Assembly (NCBI GenBank): GCA_036426205.1
Contig: CM071571.1
Location: forward strand, 108,163,257-108,227,256
Direction of reading: 5' to 3'
Source of the DNA: Ascaphus truei
Taxonomy: Eukaryota > Chordata > Amphibia > Anura > Ascaphidae
DNA length: 64,000 nucleotides
Part shown: piece after piece, positions 1-11,106 of the stretch
Numbering within the stretch: position 1 is the stretch's first letter
How the letters are laid out: every line of letters begins with the position of its first letter
Position numbers and translations under genes: made by a program
Notes under the pieces: model-generated
Database searches by the model: none
The model's input: only the letters and a program-made list of their open reading frames with translations
Told to the model about the DNA's origin: nothing

Positions 1-2790
1 AAATGAAGAAATCAATATCAACTTGGGACTTCCAACCATCCGCCTCCTATATGGGAGCCCACCCAAACAAATCACAAGAAAGACAGGATTCGGAGAAGTG
101 CATAGGGAATTAGGAGAAAGGGAGAAAAACACACTCCCCTCCTCACTTACCCAATGATGACCCCACTTGAGATCTAGGGCATCTTTACTACTTATCAATT
201 CCCGTATAGACCATACAATTGAAAAAAATGTTTTAGGTAAAGGCCTTTCATTTGCCCCTACCCGTAGAGTTAACATTTTTGATCTTTACATTGATTTGCA
301 GAAATTTAATCGCAAGTTAACTCTAAGTAGACACTTTATTTCGGATCAAGGGTTATCAAAAACCACCCTGATACATCAATCCTATTGTACGAAATTGTCT
401 ACAAGTGAACAAACACAACTATGGACTTGTATGTCACTTATGGATGAGGGCATTACCAATGAACCAACAGAAAGTATATCTATACAACATTCATTATTCA
501 AAACCCAATTCTGTTTTTCCACACCTTATCATTCTAGGGGACATCATATTGATATATTCAATAAATTGGTCGAAAGGGAATTTCAATCAATCTGGGACTA
601 GGAAAGTTTTCTTTGAATAAGACTCTCCCAATTTAAAACTGGCACAGGAAAGACATGCGCTAAAAACGCTACATTAACCCTACTATAATTATACGTGAAG
701 CAGAACAAGGGTGGAGGTATAGTACTCCAGACAAGAGTAGTACTATTTCAGCGAACTGTCAACTACTGTCTGATTCACTGTCCTCTTGTAAAGTTACCTA
801 AGACCCCCACAGCTTGCAGTCAAACTAGAACTAATGTACATTTGGAATCCCCGCCTTAACATCAGGTCGTACTTAACAAAAGAAGTTTGAATTCTTTATG
901 CTTGCGTCGGCTCGCCACCAATCCCTATAATGTCCATTTGCCCAAGATTCACAAATCACTCACGAATCCACCGGGGCGAACCCATTATTTCAGGTATTAA
1001 TCCCTCCTGTAGTAACCTTTCTTCTTATGTGAGCATTCTTTTCTCTTCAACCTTTAGAGTACCACTTTAACCTTCCCATCTACTAGACACCACTTCACAC
1101 TTCTCACTATTCTATCCTTTCAGATTTCACATGGAACTCTTCTATCATCTAGCCACTCTTGATGTTCAATCACTCTAACTTCTATTCCACATGAAGGGGT
1201 TTGGATGCTAGTGATCACTTTTTGGCACTACAAAAACGGCCACTTACGCTTTTCTCACACGTAGTGTTATCACCAGTTCAATTGAATTTATATTGAAACA
1301 CATTATTTTCTTTTTGAACACGAGTTTTATTTCAATTGTGTGGCAACTGAAAGGGGACACGTTTAGCACCATCTTTTCGCAATTTGTATATGGGATGGTG
1401 GGAATCGGCCAACATATGGGGCATTATGTTATCTTATCTGCGCCGCAGTTGATTTATGTGGCGCAGATACTCGATATGTGATTGTTTTATCTGGGACGGT
1501 GATGATACCTATCGTTTGATAGTCTTTCGTTGCAAGGTTGAATGATAATTTTGTTCAATCTCACTTTTACACGCCAGTGAAATAAGTCCAAGTAAGATCA
1601 TCTTCTTTGGACTTAGAGAAATTTACATAATCAACAACGAGTTACACACGAAAACCATTTTAAGAACACTAAATGTTAACTCCTTTTCTACAACACACCC
1701 AGAAGTGGACATGAAACGAGATTGCATTAATAACATCCCATTCAGCAGTTTTTTTGCGCATTAGACGTAAACTGTGGCTGATATAGAACACGTTCAAGGT
1801 ACAATCCCAAATACTCTTTGAGGTTCTTTCAAAAGGGCTATGATAATGACTCTTTATAGATAGAGCCTACAAAAGAGCTTAAACATTAATAGGAAGAAAC
1901 TGATTCAACCTAAAATAGTAAACCCAATGGTAAACAAAAGTGTGTTTTCCACTGGAAAGAAACCTATTCAACCATTGGAGAATCCAGTGACTAATGGTGT
2001 CTCTTTCACACATTGCCCACTTCAGATTCCAGTGAAACAGACCATAAAAATAATAAAGGAAGAATGGAGAAACATGCACCATATTTCGTAACAAGATTTA
2101 TAGTTCTCATAGAAAGATTAATATATTTTGAACAAATACTGGTACATTTTTGCAGATGGATCCAAGCTTGGCAAGCACTTTACCAAAAACCAATGATTGT
2201 GTTCACAAAATCCGACATCTAAAAAGTATCTTGGCCCCTAGTCTCCTCAAGGCGTGATTCAAACAAAAAGAAAGATCTTAGGGAGATGTTAGGCATTAAG
2301 GTACCACAGATGCAATAGTGCAAAATCTGTCCACGAATGCTTACTCAGGATTACTTTAAATCTAAAGCGACAGATATTAGATATGAAATTAATAGCTACA
2401 ATCGATTGCGTAACCACTCATGTCATTTATAATCCTGGCAATGTGGATGTGGTTTACAAGTATGTTGGGCCGTTACTAAACGTCAGCTCAAAATTATAGT
2501 GATGGAGCACCTCAGAAATATCACTAATATTCCCCAAGCTACTGGCATCTAATAAACCATTGCACATCTGTTGTCAACTTTAAGGATGTCCATCAGTGTA
2601 GCACTATAGGGGTTAAATATATGGGCATCGAACATATAACACCTAATGTACGGGCTGGTAACATAGATTCTTCAGATTGCAAAAAGGGAGCATTCTGGAT
2701 ATTTACCCTCCAATCCAAGTACCCACCCGGGGGCTTGACACGACTAGTGGAATTAACCCCTTTTTTGAGGTGAAACCATGCATACTGCAA
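1..2790 (+). pseudogene. Degenerate Penelope-like retroelement (PLE) ORF
   Basis: A reverse-transcriptase/GIY-YIG polyprotein of a Penelope-like element, heavily decayed. At 167-601 the reading frame gives GKGLSFAPTRRVN followed by DLYIDLQKFNRKL, the conserved N-terminal block of PLE proteins. At about 2150-2260 another frame gives MDPSLASTLPKTND and HLKSILAPSLL, which matches the block just before the endonuclease. At 2400-2520 the residues CGCGLQ, KRQLKI and VMEHLRNI mark a frameshifted GIY-YIG domain. At 2680-2770 AFWIFTLQS and GGL match the PLE C-terminus. Between 700 and 2000 there are many stops and I could not recover the RT catalytic block. The element enters the window already in progress. 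It is certainly non-functional. PLE assignment is firm and subfamily is not. Confidence 0.8.
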
Positions 2791-2809
2791 TTTGATACAA
2801 ACATTGGTC

Positions 2810-3880
2810 TAATACCCTTTTTTATCTGTTTTTTTTATCTGATTTTTTTAGCTACTTTATCATTACAGTGGTTTTTTATTCATTTTATAAGCCCTATTTT
2901 TTGTTTTTTTTTTTTTTACCCTACACCGTATCTTTTTTTTTTTTTTTTTTCCCCCCTTCTTTCATTCTTTCCCTCCCCCCCACCCACCTTTCCATTGTTT
3001 CTATTTCCCATATTTTAAAAGTTATTTATAGTCATTTAATGTTATTAATGTTGTTATCCAGTATGCACATATACTTTTTTTTTATGCTACTACTAGGCAT
3101 ATTTTATTGCACTTGACTATTTGGGACACATGATTTTGGCTCCCCTTTAAGGTCTGTTTACCTTTCTATTTACACTTATATATTATCAATTAGTGTAATT
3201 CATTACTGGATTAAAGCACTAACAGGAGGTCTTCCTATTGTGGCCCGCCCCTATCAGTATATGAGCCTGATTGGCCATGCAGCCATAGGTATTAACCAAT
3301 GACGCACAGAATTAGACCTATAAAGGACCCCTAAACAGGTGTCCCAGATATCGCCTGAAGAAGTTTTACTTTGTTAAACGAAACGCGTCGCGACTGTTTG
3401 TGCGGCGGTTTTACTACCCACCACCAGTACACCTCAAGTGTACCGTTCCTGCTATTTCCGATTCTTTCTATGCTATCAAAAACGGACAGGCATCCTAAGG
3501 ACACCTATTGAAGGCCCCGTTCCTGCACATGTGTGCTAGACTCTGCACCACGCACCACACGTGGAGGACGGAAGAGTGAACAGAGACAGCCCCAGCGCGC
3601 GGGTCTGATCTCTCAGAACTGAGATAACCCTTCATACTTCCTATGTGATGCCCTACTCCTGTGTAGACACCAGACTTCGGGGATTATTAAAGAAATTTTA
3701 TATGTAAGTGTTACTAATTTTTATTATTTGTTGCTAATACATATCTATCTCTCATCTTGGTGCGCTTTTGTGTTTTTTCTTGTTTTGCTGATATTGGTAT
3801 CACCATCGGGGTTCCGTGGAGACCACCATTTGGAGGTGGGGGAGACACCTCATAAACACAGAAGCAGCAAAAAACTGAGA
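2810..3880 (+). mobile_element. PLE 3' UTR and LTR-like terminal region
   Basis: Sequence downstream of the PLE ORF. It begins with T/C-rich homopolymer stretches (2880-3010), then an AT-rich stretch, and from about 3220 the non-coding terminal region that carries a hammerhead motif (3349-3395). An AT-rich segment follows to about 3870. PLEs characteristically end in such LTR-like (pLTR) segments containing hammerhead ribozymes. A second PLE coding fragment starts right after, as expected for the head-to-tail copies PLEs often form. The edges are estimates. Confidence 0.6.
3349..3395 (+). ncRNA. Type I hammerhead ribozyme motif of a PLE
   Basis: The core CTGAAGA (3355-3361) fits CUGANGA. GAAA lies at 3380-3383 and a TC cleavage dinucleotide at 3388-3389. 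Stem I is TCGC (3351-3354) paired with GCGA (3390-3393). Stem II is GTTT (3363-3366) paired with AAAC (3376-3379). Stem III is minimal (A3383-T3388 plus a C-G pair), as described for PLE hammerheads. One extra A (3362) sits between the core and stem II. Predicted cleavage is 3' of C3389. Activity is inferred only. Confidence 0.72.
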
Positions 3881-3959
3881 GGGACCAACACTCCAATTTT
3901 AAAGAGCCAGATGCGGACTGAAACTTTTCATATGTGTGTATATTGTGTCTGGTTATTTG

Positions 3960-4390
3960 TGGAAATAGTATAAGGTGAGGGGATATACATAATAGTGCGT
4001 AGTAGAAATCCACTTCAAATACATGAAGAGCTAAGTCCACTTACCAACTCCTCCCCTCGGACCCCACGATTCAATATCAACAACTACTTTTTTTTTCTAA
4101 CAATAGGCCTAAATCAACAAATCATCACTAAACAAAGATTTGATTTTCTTTATAAATTCATATCCTTGAATACCTCTGTTTTATATAATACCCAAAATAC
4201 ATAAAAATTTAGAATTTCCCCCGGTCGACCGATAATATCAGGAATCCAGTCTTTAACCTCTCACCTATCCCAGTACATTACAAATTACAACCATAAAACG
4301 TTGTGCAGTTGCCCTCTTATGTAAGAGACACAACCCACATACTGCAGACCCTTCAGGACATTCATTGGCAAATCACATTATTATTTTTGT
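3960..4390 (+). pseudogene. Second PLE fragment (N-terminal RT region)
   Basis: About 400 bases of a second PLE in the same orientation, directly behind the terminal region of the first. Reading across frames at 4160-4310 gives IIPKIHKNLEFPPGRPIIS and then SLTSHLSQYI, the hallmark 'LPKIHK...PPGRPIIS' block of PLE reverse transcriptases. Stops and frame changes break it. The catalytic half is absent: sequence from about 4420 is again terminal-region DNA. This is either a truncated tandem copy or an internally deleted one. Confidence 0.72.
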
Positions 4391-4419
4391 AAGCCAACGT
4401 TAAATTCGTTATACACCAG

Positions 4420-5305
4420 TCATAAATCACAACGCAAGGGTTGTGCAGCCATTTTGGAAACTAATAATGATCCGTCTGTTTCCACAGAGCTAAAATCATT
4501 ATAATTTCTGGCTTCGAAACGCGTAGGGTGGATTTCAGGACTTCTAACTTGGCACCAGGTCGTTTTTCCACTTTCCCGAGCAGATCCGAGGGAATCAGCT
4601 GTTACCAGCCCGACTCCATAGTATCCTACAAGGAATCTGCTGCGGCGAACTGATACTATCTGCACGGCTTCCATTGAGCGCTGAGAGGAGGTTACACACA
4701 CACACACGCGGCTAGCGTGTGCAACTCTCCACCTACAGATCTGATCCGGTGCAGTAGCTGTGTGAGCACAGAGAGGGGATACTCTCGGAATATCCACCGT
4801 CTTTTTATCTCCCGTCCGGTGAGTGGGCATTCCACCTGGTGGTTGCAGTGTGGCTGGTCCAAATCATTTGTCCTTCCATTATAATTTATTGTTTTTTTAT
4901 TTTTCATATGTCCATTGTTTTAGTATATGTTTTATTAAATGTTTTTTAATTAATCTTTCACCTCGATCTCAGCTGATATATTATTATTCTTGTATGGTGT
5001 GTGTAGTAATGTTGTTTGTTCCCTTTATCAAACAGTATTACGCTATGTATTGGTGTTTTTGTTTTTATTTCTTTCAAGTACAACCCATCCGTCCGGAGCC
5101 TTATCCTGGCCATCCAACTGGTGTGATATATATCCTTTACCATCTGGCGCCTTTGAAATACGTATTTCTTTTTTCTTTTCTACCATTCTGACCAGGGGGT
5201 CAGTTTTAGTATTTTAGGCAGCCCCTTATGTGAGGCTAACATTCCCATATAAGGTTTCATATTGTGTTTTTTGTCTATCTAGTCAGCGCTACCTGTTCTG
5301 TGTTT
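4420..5305 (+). mobile_element. PLE terminal region with decayed hammerhead
   Basis: Non-coding. CGAAACGCGTAGGG at about 4515-4528 is the 3' half of a PLE hammerhead (GAAA plus minimal stem III and TA). The 5' half (CUGANGA) is not recognisable. A (CA)n tract at 4694-4708 and T-rich sequence follow, resembling the tail of the first PLE terminal region. It stops where L1 coding sequence begins near 5306. Confidence 0.5.
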
Positions 5306-7311
5306 GCCCAGGGTTCAAGATCAACCAAACAAAATCAGAGGCCTTAAATGTCACGATCCCGAAAGCTGAAGAAAAACTTATATTACTTAATTTTAACTTC
5401 CGGTGGCAAAACAAGGCGATCAAATATTTGGGGGTCTATATTACCCGCAACTTTAGAGAAATCTACAAAGCTAATTACCCCAAGCTCATCCGAACCCTGA
5501 AAGAAGATCTAAGGCGCTGGTCAAAATTTAGTATCTCCTGGATAGGCAAAATATACAGTATAAAGATGAATTTACTCCCACGCATATTATACTTGTTTCA
5601 AACACTCCCAGTACCCATAAATCTGATAGAAATTAACAAGTTACAAGCCACCTCATCCAAATTTATATGGGGAGGCAAAAAAGCGCGAATTAACAAACAA
5701 ACATTATTGAAACAGCCGACAGAAGGTGGCTTGGCAGTACCTTGCTTGGTATCATATTACAGAGCGGCCCAATTATGTCAAATTTCTCAATGGCAGACAA
5801 ACCCTGATTTGAAAAGATGGGTGGCATTAGAGAGCACGGCCTGTTCCCCATTGGAACTAAGCCAACTAATATGGACCCTAAAAATATCGAGATTAAAAGC
5901 TATACACCAGCCGCTATCCTCATTGACCAACTCATTAGCAATCTGGGATGCAGTCAAATTCAAAAGCGGCCTCACTACCAAAAACACGCTGATGACACCC
6001 CTATGGGGAAATCCACACTTTGCTCCAGGTTTAGATAGTGCAAACTTGATACTATGGAAACACAATAATATCTCAAGGCTAAAGGATCTGGAGGGAGGAG
6101 ACAAAATTATAACATTCGACCAAATTAGAGTAGACAAAAAGCTCCCCCACTCCGAATTTTTTAGGTACCTCCAGATCAGAGCATTCTATAATAAAACGAG
6201 CCCACAGCCCTCATTGACGACATTCGAAAAGCTCTGACTCAGAGCGACAACTACTACGGGACTCACATCGCAGTTGTATAGAGAAGTGGTCGGTTCGGCG
6301 ACCAAAGTCTCCCAGAAATTAGGGTACATGATAAAGTGGGAAACAGACCTAGGCGAGACCCTAGACGAAGATACATGGACTCAAATAGCAACGGCAGCGG
6401 CCAAGAGCTCAATTTGTACGACATTAAAGGAGAACGCATATAAAGTCCTGATGAGGTGGTATCTGACCCCACTCAAACTATCAAAATTCTCCAAAGGATA
6501 CTCCCCATTGTGCCCTCGACAATGAGGAGATCCCGCGGATTTGTTACAGATGCTGTGGTCCTGCCCTCGACTAGCACCGTTATGGCATACAATCAAAGAT
6601 TGCTAGAGAGGATTTTGGGCCTCAAAATTCCATTTGACCCAGGGCTCTTCTTATTGGGCAGAGCTCATAGGGGAATTCCAAAAGCAGATCTCAAACTCAT
6701 AGCTCACTTTGCAACTGCGGCGAGGTGCGAGATCGCAGCATTATGGAAACAATGTAAAATCCCATCAATCCCCAAGATTCGGAACAGAATTTGGTTCGTC
6801 TGCCAGATGGAAAAATTAACAAATCTAGTTAATGACACTGGCAAAAACTTTCTAAAAGTCTGGACACCTTGGCTGGCACAGACAGACATCACAGGGGTAG
6901 AAAGATCCACAATATTGCTTTGATATTTAAAAAATGCGTTCTCCTATGATGCAGCAATAGATAGGAGTCTCGGGGGAATCAAGGCACAAACGATGTACAC
7001 AGGGTCAGGCGTAGAGAGGATACACCCTAGGATTCTGAGAAATATAAGACGGCGTCGAAGCCCTGGCATGGTACCGTGGCATTCCAACCCCCCCCCCCCA
7101 CCCTCCCTTCTCCTCTCTATCGTCCCCTTTTCTTTTAGTTCTTTGTTATTATTTCTAAAATACTCCGTCAAAGATTGTTGAATGTGAATGTCTCACAGTC
7201 ATTATGCATATAATTTATCGAAAATGCATGACACACTTCTGCTCCGGCAATGTATTATGATTGTAACCTATATGAAAAACCAATAAAAACGACAAGTTAA
7301 AAAAAAAAAAA
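5306..7311 (+). pseudogene. 5'-truncated L1-type LINE, ORF2 C-terminal half with poly(A)
   Basis: The sequence starts at GFKINQTKSEALN, the conserved block just after the RT palm, and runs in one frame to 6237. That frame contains IKYLGVYITRN, SISWIGKIYSIKMNLLPRILY, SSKFIWGGKK and GGLAVPCLVSYYRAAQL, the thumb and C-terminal region of L1/Tx1 ORF2. After frameshifts, 6456-6923 continues with a Cys-rich knuckle (CPR, CGDPADLL and LWSCP in shifting frames) and ends KVWTPWL. A 3' UTR with a C-run (7088-7101) and AATAAAAACG leads to a 13-base poly(A) ending near 7311. The RT catalytic YADD, endonuclease and ORF1 are missing. This is a dead 5'-truncated insertion. Confidence 0.88.
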
Positions 7312-8990
7312 ATGCTCGCATGAGAGTGTTTCACTCGGGAGACCAGGTGATGATATTGTTACCCAGTTGTGAGAGCAAACTCCTAGCCAAATGGCAGGGC
7401 CCATTTGAAATACTCCACCGCATGGGTGATGTGGATTACGAGATCGCTCAACCAGGGTCCAGGAAGGGTAAACAAATTTACCATGTGAACTTGCTGAAAA
7501 CCTGGAAGGTGCAGCGGTCTCTATTCATCCACCCGGTGGAGGAGGATATGGACCTGGGCCCTCAGCCCTCACAGGGGAACATCTTTGGTGACAAGCAAAT
7601 CCTAATGGGTAGACAATTGTCCTCTGAACAAAAAGGGGACTTGTTAGAAATAATTATACATTTCAATTATGTTTTTTCTGATTTACCAGGGCAAAATAAT
7701 TTAGTTTCACATGTGATAGAGACAGCACCTGGGGTAAAAGTATGTTCTCGTCCTTACAGGTTGCCTGAAAGTCGTAAGGCCCTGGTATAGAAAGAGGTAC
7801 AACAAATGTAGTCGTGATTGAGGAATCATGCAGTAATTGGTGTAGTCCACTAGTTATGGTCCTTAAACCAAATAGGAAGGTAAGATTGGACCCCGAAAGG
7901 TCAATGCGGTATCCAAGTTTGACGCATATCCGATGCCAAGGGTGGACGAGTTAATTGATGCCCTTTGTAATTCAGAATATATATATAAACGCTGGACTTA
8001 ACAAAAGGATACTGGCAAATACCTTTAGAGGAAAAGTCCAAGTGCAAAACAGCCTTTGCCACTCCCATGGGTTTATACCAGTTTGTGACAATGCCATTTG
8101 GACTGCATGGAGCCCCAGCCACATTTCAGAGACTCATGGATAAAGTGCTGAGACCTCATAGGGCTTATGCCGCAGCCTACCTAGATGACATTGTCATTTA
8201 TAGTAAACACTGGCGAGCCCATATAAATAGGCTGGAAGCGGTCCTCAGGTCTCTAAGAGAGGCAAGGCTCACAGCCGACCCTAAGAAATGTGCCTTGGGT
8301 AAGATGGAAACCAAATACTTAGGCTATGCAGTGGGAGGTGGAAAAGTAAGGCTACTAGCCGAAAAGGTAGCTGCCCTGAAAGACGTTCCGACCCCCTGAA
8401 CAAAAACGCAGGTACGCTCTCTGTTGGGTTTAGTAGGATACTATTGGAGGTTCATCCCCAACTAATCAGAAGTTGCAGCCCCATTAACAGACCTCACAAA
8501 AAAGTGTGCCCATACACAAGTGGTATGGTCAAGGTAGTGCCAGAGAGCCTTTGAGGAGGAAAAAAGGTGTCTATCAGAGGGTCTCGTCCTTAGAAGCCCA
8601 GACTTCGATAGGCCTTTTATAGTGCAAACCGATGCATCAGAGATAGGGCTAGGGGCAGTGCTGTCACAACAGTTTGAGGGAGTGGAACATCCGATCCTTT
8701 TTCTGAGTAGGAAATTGGTCCAGAGGGAAAAAAACTACTCAGTGATTGAGGAGGAGTGCCTCGCAGTAAAGTGGGCAATCGAGGCCTTGAGGCATTACCT
8801 GGCAGGAGTCCATTTTACGTTGGTGACAGACCATGCTCCATTAAAGTGGTTAACCAGTATGAAAGACTCTAATGCTAGGTTGACCAGGTAGTATATGGCC
8901 CTCCAAACCTTCTCGTTTGAGATTCAGCACAGACATGGGAAAGAAAATGCAAATGCTAATTTCTTCTCTAGAGACGGGGTGGATGGTTGG
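7312..8990 (+). pseudogene. Gmr1-type Ty3/Gypsy pol: integrase end, RT, RNase H
   Basis: Pol remnant with Copia-like domain order. 7320-7510 encodes an integrase C-terminal module (VFHSGDQVMILLP, LLAKWQGPFEILHRMG, YHVNLLKTW). It is followed, not preceded, by reverse transcriptase: SDLPGQNNLVSHVIET near 7675, KFDAYPMPRVDELIDAL near 7920, MPFGLHGAPATFQRLMDKVL at 8090, and the catalytic YLDDIVIYS at 8178. RNase H follows at 8620-8980 (QTDASEIGLGAVLSQ, FLSRKL, LVTDHAPLKWL). Ty3/Gypsy elements normally place integrase last. Integrase before RT defines the Gmr1-like group known from deuterostomes. Frame 3 holds most of it, broken by stops at 7788, 8397 and 8889 and by frameshifts at 7790-8060. Gag, protease and the integrase core are absent. 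Confidence 0.85.
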
Positions 8991-9022
8991 GCTTCAGCTG
9001 TGCATGGCCCCAGCCGCACACT

Positions 9023-9033
9023 AAGGGGAGGAA
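9023..9033 (+). promoter_or_regulatory. Polypurine tract of the Gmr1-type element
   Basis: AAGGGGAGGAA lies directly before a TG that begins the LTR, the expected position of the plus-strand primer in reverse-transcribing elements. Confidence 0.65.
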
Positions 9034-9540
9034 TGTGACAGGGGGAATAAACGTCATCAGCCCTATGCCTGGCATACCTATGTTTAGGTCTGCAGTGCAG
9101 CAGTGACCCGGTTAACATTCAGCTGGGAAGGTCTTGTCAAATAGTCTGGTCCTAGCTGCCTCATCAAGAAGCTTTAAAAACCCCAGGCTGCACACACATG
9201 CATCCTGTCTGAACCAGTGAGATACTGAATTGCTGAGGGGGGACTACTGTTATAAGGTCTGTCTTCACTATACTGTTTGCTAGACTGTTATGCTAGACTC
9301 TGAACAGCCCTTGTTGGGAAAGGGCCAAGCCCTGCTCAGGACTTACTTTCTGTTTGTTCCATATGCTGAAAAGAAGCTGATTTATTTTTGTGTGCCATAC
9401 TTTTAAGGCTCAATAAATAAACCTTTTCAAGAAACCCACGTGTGGTTGCATGTACTCTGCAATAAGCATATTGAAATAACTCGCTCGTTTCTACTACAAA
9501 CCTTGCTCTGGTGTCTCTTGCACAAACCTTGGATGACACC
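9034..9540 (+). mobile_element. 3' LTR of the Gmr1-type element
   Basis: Starts TGTGACAGGG just after the polypurine tract. It has a TATA-like TTTAAAAA at 9173-9180 and a polyadenylation signal AATAAA at 9412-9417. The right edge is uncertain (near GGATGACACCCA, about 9533-9542) because no 5' LTR is present for comparison. No second copy occurs in the window. Confidence 0.65.
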
Positions 9541-9544
9541 CACT

Positions 9545-10640
9545 ACTCTAGGACCAGAACAGCTTAGAACTGAAAATGACAACTCTTTACATAGGCTTCC
9601 TGTCTCCAAAGGAAAGCATGGAAGAAGGGGTGCCAACCAATCAGTGCACGGATCCTGTGTACGGATTAATCACATAGCGAGGGGCTCATCTATGATGGGC
9701 CAATCTGGGTCCGCAGTGACAGTGACAGTGACAGTATTTTGAAGACATACATCAAGGGGAAGGGAAAATCGAACTGACCAATGAGAATAATGCAGACGGG
9801 GACAATACCCGCATTGGTTCTCAGAGCAAGCCCTGATATCTCTCACAGAAATAGGTGCCTTTGAGTCTGGGTCCAACAAAGGCTCCACTCTTTTCAACCA
9901 TTTTTATCCAGACCAAGTAAGCACCCCTCCCTACCCCACAATGTCTGAACCACTTCACCTCCCACATTTGAATAGCAAGCCCACGTCTCTTTGTGTGCAG
10001 GCTGGCTAAGTGAATTAACCACAGGAAGAAAGAAAATACAATACAAGCATCACATTTCAAACTGTTGAATACATGTCTCAAAACACATTAACAAGATGGA
10101 TACTACATTACGTTCCCATCATGATGGGTAAGGGCAAAGGGCTTAACCTGTATTATAATAGCCACATTATCCCTACCGTCACCCCATCCCTGATAATGAA
10201 TCTTCATCAACTTCAAAGCTGGATTCCTCGGGAACTAATCCAAAAAAAGGTCTGATGGCCAACCATTAAAAATGCCATTTAAAAAATCCACAGCCCGATG
10301 GGCAATGAAAAGAACAATAAATGTAAGCCCCCCCAAAAAACACAAAATCAAGAACCATAAAAGTATTCCAATCGCCCTATGGTCCAAAAAAGATGAAATA
10401 CAAGGTCCATAAAAAAATCAATCCAGGTCTGTTGCCCTATTTATACTCCACCCCCATTGATGGTGCTTCAACAGGGTAACCTGAACTTGACACAAAGCCC
10501 TTGATGATGGTTGTAGATCCTTCTTCTGTAAGTATCTTTCTTCTTCTTTTCTTGTTTCAAGTCGTCTTCTGTCCTTTTTAATCTTCAGCCACTGGAAGTG
10601 GCCTCTTGGCTTACTTTTTTTTTTTTTACAAGGGCTATGT
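9545..10640. other. Unassigned stretch
   Basis: No gene or clear element. A short (CAGTGA)n-like tract lies at 9714-9733, and A-rich runs occur at 10260-10420. Open frames here are short and show no recognisable domain. Confidence 0.5.
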
Positions 10641-11084
10641 ACGCTACAGTTGGAGGCAGTGACGGATTTCCCATTTGCCCATTAGGCAAAAATTGCCATC
10701 CTCATACACATAGGCTGCGCTCTCGGGACTGATGGCAAGTTCCTTACCTGCTGCTGCCTCTGCCTTCCTGCTGCCTCCACCTTCTTTCTGCAGTGTTAAA
10801 TAACGCTGCAACATCACATGGCAACTAGGTGACTTCAAATGATTTAATGACGTCGCATTGACAAGGCAACAAAGCACCGTGTGACGTCGGGTTGGTGACG
10901 TCTGCAGCATAATTTGATGCTGCGATTCCGAAGACGACGGAGGACGGCAGCATTGAGGAGGCGGCACCAGGTAAGTGCCTAATGGTTGCGAAGCTGGAAA
11001 TACGCTGTTGGGTGGGAGTGATATTTGTTGGAGGAGGGATAGTGTTGGGTGTAGTATCACCAGAGAGGGTGGTTAGAACTCCCT

Positions 11085-11105
11085 GGGGGGGGGGGGGGGG
11101 GGGGG
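11085..11105 (+). repeat. Poly(G) run of 21 bases
   Basis: An uninterrupted G homopolymer followed by TGGGGTGG. It is a likely slippage site and possible G-quadruplex former. The exact length is doubtful because of sequencing limits. Confidence 0.9.
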
Positions 11106-11106
11106 T

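Noticed and set aside
4420..4830. A 136-codon minus-strand open frame
   Set aside because: It overlaps the PLE terminal region with the hammerhead half and has no recognisable domain.
5787..6137. Minus-strand open frame within the L1
   Set aside because: Antisense shadow of L1 ORF2, which has unmistakable motifs on the plus strand.
10644..11060. A 138-codon minus-strand open frame as a host exon
   Set aside because: Pro/Ser-rich with no known domain, beside a poly(G) run. No splice-site context supports it.
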